64,000 bases of DNA from Sphingobacterium allocomposti (GTDB lineage: Bacteria > Bacteroidota > Bacteroidia > Sphingobacteriales > Sphingobacteriaceae). A program made the position numbers and the translations under genes. Under the pieces are notes generated by a model. The model was not told the DNA's origin and did not search any database. It saw only the letters and a program-made list of their open reading frames with translations. Shown here piece by piece: positions 44,053 to 53,359 of this stretch; the first letter of the stretch is position 1, and every line of letters starts with the position of its first letter. Where the stretch lies: positions 167,704 through 231,703 of the forward strand of contig NZ_VNHX01000004.1 of the NCBI RefSeq assembly GCF_008124885.1, written 5' to 3'.

Positions 44053-46533
44053 TTACTTTTTAAGCGGTGTTTCCCTGTTTATTTCAGTTATGTCAACCTC
44101 GTTCGTTTTGGAGGAGTTCAACAGATGCTCCGAAAAGTAATCGGCCATTTTCCAGAAGAAGTACTCGGTCATGTTTCCGAAGGCATGGCGCTGTCCGGGA
44201 AGCAGAAGGAAATCGAAGCGTTTGTTTGCTTTGATTAATGCCTCTACCATGCGGATGGAGTTGGCTGGGTGTACGTTGTTGTCGATGTCGCCTGTGGCAA
44301 TAAGAAGCTTGCCCTTCAGGTTTTTCGCAAGTTCCGTGTTACGTTCTATCTGATAGGAGAACGTGGTGTCGCCTTTGCTGTTTACCTTTTCCAGCACGCC
44401 GTGATGGCGTTCGCTCCACCAGCGATTGTAGATATTATTTTCGTGGTTACCTGCGCCGGAAACGGCTACTTTAAAGAAATCCGGATAGACGAGCATGGCA
44501 GCAGTAGACATAAATCCTCCTCCCGAATGTCCGGTTATGCCCACGCGGTTGACATCAATAAACGGATGCTTGCTCGCCAGCTGTTCTGCAGCAACTTTTT
44601 TATCTTCGAGGCCATAGTCGCGCAGGTTTCCATAGCCATAGGTGTGATACCATTTGGATCGGGCCGGGTGTCCACCACGGTTGCCGACGGTAATAACAAT
44701 GAATCCCATCTGCGCGAGGCGGTCGATGCGGTCCATACTGCGGCCGAACGATTTGTTCACAGCCTCTGTCTGCGGGCCGGGGTACACGTATTCTATAAGC
44801 GGATAGACACGCGTGGAGTCGAAGTCGAATGGCTTATACATGACTCCATACAGATCGGTGATCCCGTCTCCGGCTTTTACTTTGAATGGCTCTGGAAACT
44901 TATATCCTGCCGCGAGCAGTTGCGACAGATCAGCATCTTCAAGTTTCATGATCAGCTGACCGCTTGTCGAGTATAGCGCCGATGCAGGTGCGGTGTTCAC
45001 TCTGGAATAGTTGTCTACAAAATAATCTCCGCTCTCGCTGACTTCTATCTGGTGATCGAAGTTTCCTTTGTTTAGAAGCCTTGGCTCGCCTCCCGAAACA
45101 GAAAGGGAGTAATGATGTACATAATACGGGTCTTCGTCGCGCTCTTTGCCGTTCGCCGTGAAAGTGAACCGCTGCGTTGCCTGGTTGTAGCCCGTGATGT
45201 CGTTGCAGTTGTATTCACCCTGCGTAAGCTGGCGTACGAGCGTTCCGTCCTTGTCGTAAAGATAGAAGTGACCCCAGCCGTCGCGTTGAGACCAATGGAT
45301 AAACTGATTGCCGTTGTTTATGAAGTACGGCTTCTTCACATCGAGGTATACGTTGGAGCGCTCCTCAACGAGTGTTTTTGTCTCGCCGTTGACGCGGACA
45401 GCCACCAGGTCGATGCGCTTTAGGTCGCGGCTCGACCGGCTGATGTAAAACTCATCGTTGTTGCCTAGCCAGTAGCTGATAAAGCGTTTTCCTTTGTAAC
45501 TTGACTTATCGACGTCTTTGCCGTAGATGCCTACCGTCTGGTTTTTGAACGCGGCGACCGGAAGTTGCCTTGAGGTCAGGCTCTTTGTTTCAAATATATG
45601 AAGCTCTACCTCGGTGGAGTCGGTCTCTCCGGGCATGAGGTATTTGTAGGTCTCTAGTGTTGGGCGTTTTAACCCTACATGATTGATTACCCATAGTGGG
45701 CTAAGATGGCGGTTGTCCTTTCTGGTTAAAACAAAGTGCTGACCGTCGGGCGACCATAACAAGCGAACCGGGTGTCTTTTTTTTCGTTCATCGTCGTCCT
45801 CGCCGCCCGTAGTTGTGCTGTATTGGTCGCCTCCCCAGGCATAATATTGAACGCCGTCGGTGGTTATCTGGTGTTCTACAATCGTGGAATCGTTCTCATC
45901 TTTACGTGCTTTTTCCAGATTTTCGCGGTCCATCCAGAAGAGGTTGTAGTTCTTTGCGAAGAAGACGCGCGTCGTATCCGGAGAGAAGCCGGCCCAGTTG
46001 GGTAATTTTTTTTCTTTGGCGTCCTCCTTCAGTTCCTTCAGCTCCCGTGTGCCCAAATCATACTCCAGGTAGTATACCTTTTTCTTGAGCGAGTCGGATT
46101 TGTTTTTGAGTTTTTCGCGTTCTTCCTTGCTCTTCAGTGTATCTTTCGTGCTGCGTACCTCAAAACGGATTTTCTTCTCGTCGTCCGTAAATTCCAGATT
46201 CTCCAGGGGGAGGTGTTGCGCATCAAACGGATTTTTGACGATCTTCGTGACTTTCGCCGCTAAATCTGCGTTATCGAAAAGTAATTTTTTTGTTTTGGTC
46301 CGCGGATCTACAAGATACCAGTTTTTTCCGGCTGATGTGCGATATTCGTACCAGAATCTGTCCGAGTGGTTAATCCAGGATGGTTTTACATCCGTCGAAA
46401 AAATCATGGTTTGCAGTTTTGCCGGAGAAAATTTTGCGGCGAGATCGTAGTTTGCTTTGATTTTTTTGCCGGATTCCTGAGCAGAGGCTATAAAACACAG
46501 CCCCGTCAGTAAAAAAGTGCATAGTTTGCGCAT
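44053..46533 (-). CDS. S9-family peptidase (dipeptidyl peptidase IV-like)
   Basis: The 826-residue protein has a signal peptide (cleavage near IASAQ), a long beta-propeller of about 500 residues with WSPDGQHFVLTRKDNRH-type blades, and a C-terminal alpha/beta hydrolase domain. The catalytic triad is visible: Ser in GHSGGGFMSTA, Asp in GDIDNNVHP and His in LPGQRHAFG. Such enzymes cleave dipeptides or short peptides in the periplasm during protein feeding. It is a single gene with its own terminator; the start at 46533 gives the signal peptide directly. Confidence 0.93.
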   Translation of the reverse strand: MRKLCTFLLTGLCFIASAQESGKKIKANYDLAAKFSPAKLQTMIFSTDVKPSWINHSDRFWYEYRTSAGKNWYLVDPRTKTKKLLFDNADLAAKVTKIVKNPFDAQHLPLENLEFTDDEKKIRFEVRSTKDTLKSKEEREKLKNKSDSLKKKVYYLEYDLGTRELKELKEDAKEKKLPNWAGFSPDTTRVFFAKNYNLFWMDRENLEKARKDENDSTIVEHQITTDGVQYYAWGGDQYSTTTGGEDDDERKKRHPVRLLWSPDGQHFVLTRKDNRHLSPLWVINHVGLKRPTLETYKYLMPGETDSTEVELHIFETKSLTSRQLPVAAFKNQTVGIYGKDVDKSSYKGKRFISYWLGNNDEFYISRSSRDLKRIDLVAVRVNGETKTLVEERSNVYLDVKKPYFINNGNQFIHWSQRDGWGHFYLYDKDGTLVRQLTQGEYNCNDITGYNQATQRFTFTANGKERDEDPYYVHHYSLSVSGGEPRLLNKGNFDHQIEVSESGDYFVDNYSRVNTAPASALYSTSGQLIMKLEDADLSQLLAAGYKFPEPFKVKAGDGITDLYGVMYKPFDFDSTRVYPLIEYVYPGPQTEAVNKSFGRSMDRIDRLAQMGFIVITVGNRGGHPARSKWYHTYGYGNLRDYGLEDKKVAAEQLASKHPFIDVNRVGITGHSGGGFMSTAAMLVYPDFFKVAVSGAGNHENNIYNRWWSERHHGVLEKVNSKGDTTFSYQIERNTELAKNLKGKLLIATGDIDNNVHPANSIRMVEALIKANKRFDFLLLPGQRHAFGNMTEYFFWKMADYFSEHLLNSSKTNEVDITEINRETPLKK

Positions 46534-46661
46534 ATATGGAGTTAGTAATGTTGTTAGATGCGCTAAAGTAACGAAAAGTAGACGACGGGAGCCGGTTCAA
46601 ATTGTAAAAATTTAAGGACAAACGTGCTAAAAATGTGTTTTTAGGACTCGCCGGAAGGTTG

Positions 46662-47123
46662 TTACCGTAAATTCGGACGGCTGGTTAGGGGAGAGAACGA
46701 CCACGGTATCGAACTCAAGATCATCAGGAATATCCAGATGTACCGCCTCCAGAGAAAGGGGAAGCCTTCCGCCGTACCTATCCGCCGCCTCGACTGTATC
46801 GTAATGATGTTGGAGAAGAACAGGGCGAGCGTCATCATCGTGATATGTTCCAGTCCGAAGAACCGGAGCTGCCTGTTCTTTAGACCTGCTGTCCAATCGT
46901 TTAAAAAAGCTTTCACTAACGGGCTATGCATGTACAACAACACCCCGATCACCAGTTGAATGTTATAGACTATCGCGCAGGCGAAGAGTATATTAAAATG
47001 CTTTTTCTGAAACACGCTTCCCATGTATCGGTGATACAGAAGCCAGGAAAACTGAAAAAGCATTACGGCAAGGACGATCCAACGGTAATAGGAATGTAAG
47101 ATCAGCAACGTCGACGGTTCCAT
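46662..47123 (-). CDS. Four-helix membrane protein of unknown function
   Basis: The 153-residue protein has four transmembrane helices and begins MEPSTLLILHSYYRWIV, a pattern (His-Ser-x-x-Arg-Trp in the first helix) found in a small Bacteroidota membrane family sometimes annotated as cytochrome b561-like. A further His lies in FGLEHITMMTL, which could pair as heme ligand, but this is inferred. It is three bases downstream of the threonine aldolase gene on the same strand and probably co-transcribed. Confidence 0.75.
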   Translation of the reverse strand: MEPSTLLILHSYYRWIVLAVMLFQFSWLLYHRYMGSVFQKKHFNILFACAIVYNIQLVIGVLLYMHSPLVKAFLNDWTAGLKNRQLRFFGLEHITMMTLALFFSNIITIQSRRRIGTAEGFPFLWRRYIWIFLMILSSIPWSFSPLTSRPNLR

Positions 47124-47126
47124 GGT

Positions 47127-48173
47127 TTAGCTTCTAGTAATTTCCTCATGGATCTTCTTAAAATCCCGGCAGAACTGTTCGACGACCGCTTCTTGTGTGG
47201 CCCAGGATGTGATGATCCGGATGGCGTCGTGCTGATTGTCGATCGTTTTCCATATATAAAAAGAGTATAGGGCAGCGAGCTTGTCGATCACGGTCCTGGG
47301 CAAGATAGGAAAGAGCTGGTTGGTAACCGGCGTAGTCAGAAACGGATAACCGCACTGCTCTATAGCTGTAGCCATACGGTAGGCCATCTGGTTCGCATCA
47401 TGTGCCAGACGGAAATAGAGCCGGTCCGCAAAAAGCTGGTCGAACTGTATGCCAAGTAGGCGTCCTTTAGCCAGAAGAGCCCCCTTCTGTTTGAGATTGT
47501 AGTCGAATTCAGGCGCTAACGTGGCCGACTGGAACACGATTGCCTCTCCAAGTAACGCTCCATTCTTGGTGCCGCCGACGTAAAAAACGTGGGTGTAAGC
47601 CGCTACATCTGCCAAAGTGAGATCGTTCGTATCGGCCGTAAGGGCATGTCCAAGACGGGCACCGTCGAGGAACAGCAATAAACCGTTTTCGTTGCATAGC
47701 TGAAAGAGGGCACTAAGTTCCGCTTTCGTATAAACCGTTCCTATCTCAGTCGAGTTGGATATGTACAGCATTCTCGGTTTGACCACATGCGGACGTAAAT
47801 GGTATGCCTTTAGTACCTCTAACAAAGCCGCCGGTGCGACCTTGCCGTCATCTGTCTCCACAGTGATTATCCGGTGTCCGGTAGATTCAATGGCTCCGGT
47901 TTCATTGGCATAAATATGTCCCGTACGGGCGCTAATGACAGCTTCGTGCGGACGAAGGAGATACGAGATCACGAGAAGGTTGGCCTGCGTACCGCCCGAA
48001 ACGAAATAAATGGCGGCATTGTCGTTTTGCATTTCCTCACGTAGCCGCGATCTCGCCGATACGGAAAATGAGTCTTCTCCGTATCCCGGTTGTTGCTCTT
48101 CATTGGTAGCCGCCAGCTTTTGCAGTATTAAGGGATGCGCCCCCTCTGAATAGTCGTTTTTGAAGCTATACAT
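47127..48173 (-). CDS. Low-specificity L-threonine aldolase
   Basis: The 348-residue PLP enzyme cleaves threonine or allo-threonine to glycine and acetaldehyde. It begins MYSFKNDYSEGAHP, the usual family start, with SGGTQANL near residue 57, the LFLDGARLGHAL block, and the PLP lysine in FYVGGTKNGALLGEA near 200. A longer frame reaches 48251, but the Met at 48173 fits the family and has a TATTTTTG promoter box (48193-48200) 20 bases before it. Confidence 0.92.
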   Translation of the reverse strand: MYSFKNDYSEGAHPLILQKLAATNEEQQPGYGEDSFSVSARSRLREEMQNDNAAIYFVSGGTQANLLVISYLLRPHEAVISARTGHIYANETGAIESTGHRIITVETDDGKVAPAALLEVLKAYHLRPHVVKPRMLYISNSTEIGTVYTKAELSALFQLCNENGLLLFLDGARLGHALTADTNDLTLADVAAYTHVFYVGGTKNGALLGEAIVFQSATLAPEFDYNLKQKGALLAKGRLLGIQFDQLFADRLYFRLAHDANQMAYRMATAIEQCGYPFLTTPVTNQLFPILPRTVIDKLAALYSFYIWKTIDNQHDAIRIITSWATQEAVVEQFCRDFKKIHEEITRS

Positions 48174-48192
48174 GTTTTGCGTATTGTTGACG

Positions 48193-48200
48193 CAAAAATA
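48193..48200 (-). promoter_or_regulatory. -7 box of the threonine aldolase gene
   Basis: TATTTTTG on the minus strand ends 19 bases before the start at 48173; it lies inside the longer open frame and argues against the longer start. Confidence 0.55.
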
Positions 48201-48441
48201 CAAAAAACAGGGGCGTTTCCATGCGTTGATTTCCCGCGTCGTGCCTACCATCTGTCGTTCCGGTGCGATTGGACATCTGGCATAATGGCTTCCTACGGCT
48301 CAACGGTTTGAACGGTAACGGCCACCCTGGGGCACGTCTATCGACGGGATCGGTAGGCAAGAGGCATACAAAGAAGAGTTTTTCTAAACTTTATAACGCT
48401 ATCAAGGTTTATTGATTACAAGCAAATAAAATATCTTACGT

Positions 48442-49431
48442 ATGATCAAAAAAAAGTGGAACGTGGTGAAATCTCATTTTGCTATCCTTAAGAACGCGAT
48501 ACTGGGATTTATGAACGAAGACAGTTTGAAGTATAGCGCATCCCTGGCGTACTACACGGTATTCTCTTTGGGGCCGATCCTCGTATTGATGATCTCTTTA
48601 GCCGGTATTTTTCTCGGGGAAGAAGCTATCAGAGGTAAGGTGTTTTCGGAGCTGCAGGGGCTGATCGGTGCCAGCGCGGCAAGACAGATACAAGAGGTTA
48701 TTAAGAACCTGTCTCTTTCAGGTAAGTCTAATCTTGCACTTATCACTAGTGCCGTGACACTGCTGATCGGAGCAACAACGGTTTTCGGAGATATACAGAA
48801 CTCGATAAATAAAATCTGGCATGTTCGCCCGAAGGTGAAGAAAGGCTGGCTAAAGGTCGTTAAGGACCGTCTGCTTTCGTCCTCATTGGTCATCGGTCTT
48901 GGCTTTTTACTGGTCGTCACACTGATTATTAACGGCGTTATTTTAGCGTTTACGGAACGGCTGCAGCGGATATTTCCCGACATCACCGTCTTTTTCATGA
49001 ACGCTATTAATTTCCTGCTTTCTTTCGGCATTATATACCTCTTGTTCTGCGTCATATTCAAAGTTCTGCCCGACGTGAATATTCGGTGGCGCACCGTACG
49101 GTCCGGCGCCCTGTTTACTGCGCTGCTGTTTGTTGTGGGGCGGTTTTTGATTGGCTTCTATATCGAAAGCTCCAGTACAGAATCCACCTATGGGGCAGCG
49201 AGCTCCATTGTTTTGATCTTGCTATGGGTATATTACACAGCAGCCATCCTCTATTTGGGAGCGATATATACACGCGAATACGCTACGTACAAGGGCGTGC
49301 CGATAGAACCGTCAGAGTTTGCCGTACATGTGGAGTTAAAGGAAACGGAGCGTGAAGTTGAACAGGTGCCCCCAGCGCCGCTGACGCCCGAAGAGAAAGC
49401 CGAAGGCAAAGGCCGTGAAGACCTGAGATAG
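48442..49431 (+). CDS. YihY/BrkB-family membrane protein
   Basis: The 329-residue protein has six transmembrane helices and the family pattern SLKYSASLAYYTVFSLGPILV at the N terminus, GATTVFGDIQNSINKIW near residue 113 and YGAASSIVLILLWVYYTAAILYLGA near 250. Members (once called ribonuclease BN) are inner-membrane proteins of uncertain role, possibly transporters. The C-terminal 40 residues are charged and proline-rich. It stands alone, convergent with the ATP-grasp gene only five bases away. Confidence 0.9.
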   Translation: MIKKKWNVVKSHFAILKNAILGFMNEDSLKYSASLAYYTVFSLGPILVLMISLAGIFLGEEAIRGKVFSELQGLIGASAARQIQEVIKNLSLSGKSNLALITSAVTLLIGATTVFGDIQNSINKIWHVRPKVKKGWLKVVKDRLLSSSLVIGLGFLLVVTLIINGVILAFTERLQRIFPDITVFFMNAINFLLSFGIIYLLFCVIFKVLPDVNIRWRTVRSGALFTALLFVVGRFLIGFYIESSSTESTYGAASSIVLILLWVYYTAAILYLGAIYTREYATYKGVPIEPSEFAVHVELKETEREVEQVPPAPLTPEEKAEGKGREDLR

Positions 49432-49436
49432 GTCTT

Positions 49437-50453
49437 TCACGGTGTTACTTTAGCTTTTCTTTGTGCCAGTTTCTTTTCCAGATCGGTGAGGATGGCCGTA
49501 GCGTAATCCACATCATTGAGCTGGCTGGCGTGAAGCAGTGCTCCGGGGCTGAACACGTTAATTTCCATGATCTTATCCCCGACGATATCTAGGCCGACGA
49601 AGTACATGCCATCCTCTCTCAATTTTGCAGTAACCTGATTTACTGTGGCCAGGATATCTTCATCAATGTGGGCAGCCTGGGCTGTACCCCCTTGGTGGAT
49701 GTTGCTTCGGATGTCGCCCTTTTGCTGCACGCGGTTCACGCTCGCGTATTTTCCATCGACGACCAATGGCTCGCCATCCAACAGGAAAAACCGGATATCG
49801 CCCTCTGCGGCTGCAGGCAGATACTCCTGCGCAAGAACGTATCCGTCGCGCGCTATAACTTCGACGGTCTGCTTCAGATTGTGCCTTTCATCCTTTTTCA
49901 ACAAAAACACATTTTTACCGCCTGATCCTTTTAGGGGCTTCAATATAATCTGGTCCGGCTGTTGTTCGAGGAAGCGGACGACATCCTCGTGGTTTCGGGT
50001 GATCAATGTCTGTGCCCGGACACTTTTGGGGAAGTACTCCAGGTAAAGCTTGTTGGTGGCTTCTACCAGTTTGTCCGGATCGTTGATAACCCACGTTCCC
50101 TGTCTTTTCATCAGTTGTGCGAATTGTAGCGCCGTCGGCGAAGCCCAGGGGCGGCTTATCATGTCGAGGACCGGATCGTAGCGTATCCACAGGATATCAA
50201 TACCAAGGGCATCTACAAACTGTTTCTCTTTCTTTCGTAGCGTTTCCAGAAGGTGCTTTGGATCCGTAACACGTTCGTCGGCATCGACAATCCGGCAATG
50301 CGCACCTACCGTCTGGTCCGTACTGTACGCGAAATCGGCCAGGCCGATATATAGAATGCGATGGCCGCGAAGATGCGCCTTAAAAGCCAATAATGTAGTC
50401 GTGAAGCTGGCTTCTTCTTTATGAGTTTGATTGATTAAAAATGCGATATTCAT
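49437..50453 (-). CDS. GshB-like ATP-grasp ligase
   Basis: The 338-residue protein has the three-part ATP-grasp layout: an N-terminal substrate domain with WIRYDPVLDM near 90-100, a central ATP-binding part with QIILKPLKGSGGKNVFLL near 165-182, and a C-terminal metal-binding part with DIRFFLLDGEPLVV, GGTAQAA and DIVGDKIMEINVFSPG. It matches prokaryotic glutathione synthetase, which joins an amino acid to a carboxylate. No gshA is nearby and glutathione is uncommon in this phylum, so another peptide product is likely. It lies 150 bases downstream of the QEGLA gene. Confidence 0.82.
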   Translation of the reverse strand: MNIAFLINQTHKEEASFTTTLLAFKAHLRGHRILYIGLADFAYSTDQTVGAHCRIVDADERVTDPKHLLETLRKKEKQFVDALGIDILWIRYDPVLDMISRPWASPTALQFAQLMKRQGTWVINDPDKLVEATNKLYLEYFPKSVRAQTLITRNHEDVVRFLEQQPDQIILKPLKGSGGKNVFLLKKDERHNLKQTVEVIARDGYVLAQEYLPAAAEGDIRFFLLDGEPLVVDGKYASVNRVQQKGDIRSNIHQGGTAQAAHIDEDILATVNQVTAKLREDGMYFVGLDIVGDKIMEINVFSPGALLHASQLNDVDYATAILTDLEKKLAQRKAKVTP

Positions 50454-50603
50454 ATATATAGTGTCTATTTATTTGTATTTTTCATTGGAACAGGCGACGC
50501 TGTCGCCCCGTTTCACTTTGAACGGTAACCCCCGGGTAACTACATCGCACACGGGTTCCGTGCCTTTCCTGTCCCGCACTCGTGGAAACTTTGTTCATCG
50601 GGC

Positions 50604-52457
50604 TCAATAGTTAATCATCTTAAAAATGCTGGCAAACTGGTTAACATCTTTTAATTTTTTAATATACGGAGGCTGCAGGTAACGCGGCTTTATTAATGGC
50701 TGTTTCAATATACCTCGTTGCATAAGATCTTCCACGATAGGTAGGTAGTCCTCCCGTATTTTGCCTATCGTTAGCAGGTCCAAACTTTTTCCTTCCTGGA
50801 TATAATGTATCAATTCCATAAAACCCTGGAGATAAACTGCGTCTTTTGTCAATCCTCCTGACCTATAGACGCGCATCGTCGTGAAAAAGGAGGCTTCCTG
50901 GTCGAACCCGTATTGTTCCGTCAGCAGGTCGAAGGTGTCGACGAACGAGTGGCCCATCAGCATGGATCGGACGGCTATGACACGTCCGGCAAGTGTGCGC
51001 AGCCGCTCGTTGGTGAGGCCTCCAACCAGAAATTCCGCAAGCACGGCTAACCCTTCCTGTAGTTGCTCATAACCCGGTACCCCTTGTCGGAAAAGGCTGA
51101 AGGTTTGTTCTTTACCATTAAAATAGGTGATGATATGTGTACCCACTTCGTGCTGAATGAGGGCCTGTGCCCTTGTCCGGGATACTTTATACTGCTTGCT
51201 GATATTGAGCACGCCATGGTTCACCATGACACCGGAGATATCGTCGCGGATACGTACGCTGGTATGAAATGCGGGCGCCTGCTGTTGAAGGAATGAAATT
51301 TCTTCTTTTGCCAGCTGCGCAAAATCCTGCGCGTCGAGGTAAGCATCCGGATGCGCGTCTGCCGGCGGAGCAGGAATACTGTCAATGGCTATCAGTAAAG
51401 CTTTTGCTATGTCGTACAAGTGATCACTGACATTGCCATACACCATCAGGCTGCCATATTTGAAGTCGGGCGTCCCCCGGGCAGCCAGCATGGTCATCAT
51501 GTCGTCTAGCTCCCGGCGTTTATCGCGGAAAAGATAGGCGATCGTAGGATCGTAGATATCCTCGATGCGTAAGTTGTACAGATTCCGCTTAACGAGGTCA
51601 GGGTCTATTGGTATAGGTCGGTAATGAAATATGGGCGTTTTCCGGTATTTCTCCTTTTGGAACTGGAGCCACGCCTCATGGGTGTTGATGGGCGTGGTGA
51701 GCAACAGGAAATCGAACTTTTGGCTTTCCTTCGCCAGAATGTTATCAATCTCGTAAATCTGGGCGTTTAACTGTTCGTGCACCTTCATTTTAAAATGTGC
51801 GGCGCGAACCGTGGTATAGAGCCTTACAAATTCAAAGAAGAGCCTCGATAGGCTCTTCGCCAGCGCTTCGCGGATGGTACGGGCCACGATAGGCAAGTGC
51901 CTACCTTCAAGGTCCTGATAGCCCTTTTTTATGGACAGGCCGATTGCCAATACAAGGTTCTCTTTTCCGTCCTTCGCGAATAATAAGGGCGGCTGTCCGG
52001 GGGCGGAGGGGAGTTTGGTATCTTTTTTTAGTTCGACAGCAAGGTCCACAGCCTCCGTCTGGATGTTTTTCCGCAGGTATTCAGCTAGTACGAGTGCATT
52101 TTTCTGAGAAAGATGTATAGCGATGTCCGACTGCTGTTCGTCGGGAGCGTTCCAGACTTCGATGAGCAGCGCGGTGCCGAATTCATCTGCTAGAGACTTC
52201 GCCAGCGTTGGGATTAACCCGTTTGTTTCGTCGTTTGGCCCGCTGGGCATGAAGATCGCACTGCCCAGCTCCGATTTCGCCAGGTTGGACAACATCCGAT
52301 CCTTTCCTGAAGGGGGAATACGGTATATAAACAGATAGGGAACAATCTTGTTGAAGACGATTTTTCCTTTGTTGGCAATTTGCTGATGTATCGGCTTCTT
52401 TTCCTTAACTGCCTGTAAGAGCTGCGACAGTAGTTTATCGTGTGTTTCCATGGACAC
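50604..52457 (-). CDS. QEGLA-motif metallopeptidase-like protein (DUF1704, MATCAP-related)
   Basis: The 617-residue protein carries a zinc peptidase motif HEVGTH within RAQALIQHEVGTHIITYF near residue 430, followed by YEQLQEGLAVLAEFLVGG near 462-479, the QEGLA block that names the bacterial family (annotated as flavohemoglobin expression-modulating). Eukaryotic relatives (MATCAP/KIAA0895L) remove the C-terminal tyrosine of tubulin. The N-terminal 350 residues are helical and unassigned. The gene overlaps the FGase gene by about 20 bases, with a second Met six bases in, and precedes the ATP-grasp gene. Confidence 0.88.
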   Translation of the reverse strand: MSMETHDKLLSQLLQAVKEKKPIHQQIANKGKIVFNKIVPYLFIYRIPPSGKDRMLSNLAKSELGSAIFMPSGPNDETNGLIPTLAKSLADEFGTALLIEVWNAPDEQQSDIAIHLSQKNALVLAEYLRKNIQTEAVDLAVELKKDTKLPSAPGQPPLLFAKDGKENLVLAIGLSIKKGYQDLEGRHLPIVARTIREALAKSLSRLFFEFVRLYTTVRAAHFKMKVHEQLNAQIYEIDNILAKESQKFDFLLLTTPINTHEAWLQFQKEKYRKTPIFHYRPIPIDPDLVKRNLYNLRIEDIYDPTIAYLFRDKRRELDDMMTMLAARGTPDFKYGSLMVYGNVSDHLYDIAKALLIAIDSIPAPPADAHPDAYLDAQDFAQLAKEEISFLQQQAPAFHTSVRIRDDISGVMVNHGVLNISKQYKVSRTRAQALIQHEVGTHIITYFNGKEQTFSLFRQGVPGYEQLQEGLAVLAEFLVGGLTNERLRTLAGRVIAVRSMLMGHSFVDTFDLLTEQYGFDQEASFFTTMRVYRSGGLTKDAVYLQGFMELIHYIQEGKSLDLLTIGKIREDYLPIVEDLMQRGILKQPLIKPRYLQPPYIKKLKDVNQFASIFKMINY

Positions 52458-53223
52458 TGTTCTCCTGCAAATCCTTAAGCGCGTGTAGCATTAGCTGCTT
52501 ATATTCCTGTATGGTCGGCATGTAGGGCAAGCCGGTCCACTCATCCATAAAGTCCTTCCGGAATTCCACGGAGAGAACACAGCCGTAGTCTCCGAATTTC
52601 TTCGTTAGATGCTGCGCCAAATTTCCTCCCTTGAACTTAACGTTCTCCCGTATATCAATGGGACTTTCCAGCAGCTGCTGTTTGGAGACGCTTTTTATAA
52701 ATTCCTCAATTAAGGGGCGCCACAAGGGCTTATTGTAATGCGTGCCAAGGTTAACCTGTGGATTCGCAGCTGCGTCGATCACCTCATCCCGACTTTCCCT
52801 CTTGGCATTATAACTGTGCACATCAAAAACCACGAAAAAACCGTGCGTGTCGATCGTCTCCTGTATCCATTGGTCTATCTGTGTATATATCTGTTCATGC
52901 TCCTGATAGAGCTGCTGGAGGATGTGCTCGGGAAGCTTCTCCTTCCAAACCTGAAGTCCCCACGCTTGATCAGGGCGTAGATATACGGCCCCGTCTATGG
53001 CACGGTTGATATCCAGCTGGAAACGGGAGGTGCCTACAAAAAGCTGGTTGACGGGAAGCTCCGCCATGCAAGCGGTATAAGGGTCTTCCTCACGCAGCCG
53101 TTGTTCGTCGTCTAAAAGAAGGTAAGGGGCGAGCGGCGGACTGATCTGGTGGCCATCGTGTAGAGCGACGGCCCAAAACGGACTATCCGCACGCGTCAAC
53201 CGGAATTCAAATAATGATGGCAT
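52435..53223 (-). CDS. N-formylglutamate amidohydrolase family protein
   Basis: The 262-residue zinc-dependent amidohydrolase shows the family motifs: VALHDGHQISPPL near residue 17, DINRAID near 67, FVVFDVHSYNAKRE near 125 and GCVLSVEFRKDFMDEWTG near 210. Classical members release formate from N-formyl-L-glutamate in histidine degradation, but no hut genes are present here, so an N-capped peptide or other amide is the more likely substrate. The longer frame to 53334 is not needed; the Met at 53223 begins the domain. It overlaps the QEGLA gene. Confidence 0.88.
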   Translation of the reverse strand: MPSLFEFRLTRADSPFWAVALHDGHQISPPLAPYLLLDDEQRLREEDPYTACMAELPVNQLFVGTSRFQLDINRAIDGAVYLRPDQAWGLQVWKEKLPEHILQQLYQEHEQIYTQIDQWIQETIDTHGFFVVFDVHSYNAKRESRDEVIDAAANPQVNLGTHYNKPLWRPLIEEFIKSVSKQQLLESPIDIRENVKFKGGNLAQHLTKKFGDYGCVLSVEFRKDFMDEWTGLPYMPTIQEYKQLMLHALKDLQENSVHGNTR

Positions 53224-53342
53224 ACTATTCTGGCGCTTTACTGAATAACAGGTGATGAAGAAAATAGTTTGTATTCTCCCGGCGGGGTTACCCCAGGCCG
53301 GGCCGATAAACAGAACGCCGCTGCGGCAGCGCAAGCGTTTCT

Positions 53343-53359
53343 CCCCGGTTTAACCGGGG
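53343..53359. terminator. GC-rich hairpin after the FMN reductase gene
   Basis: CCCCGGTTTAACCGGGG is a near-perfect palindrome lying directly behind the stop codon (53360-53362). No T-run follows on the minus strand, so it may be attenuating rather than terminating. Confidence 0.45.
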
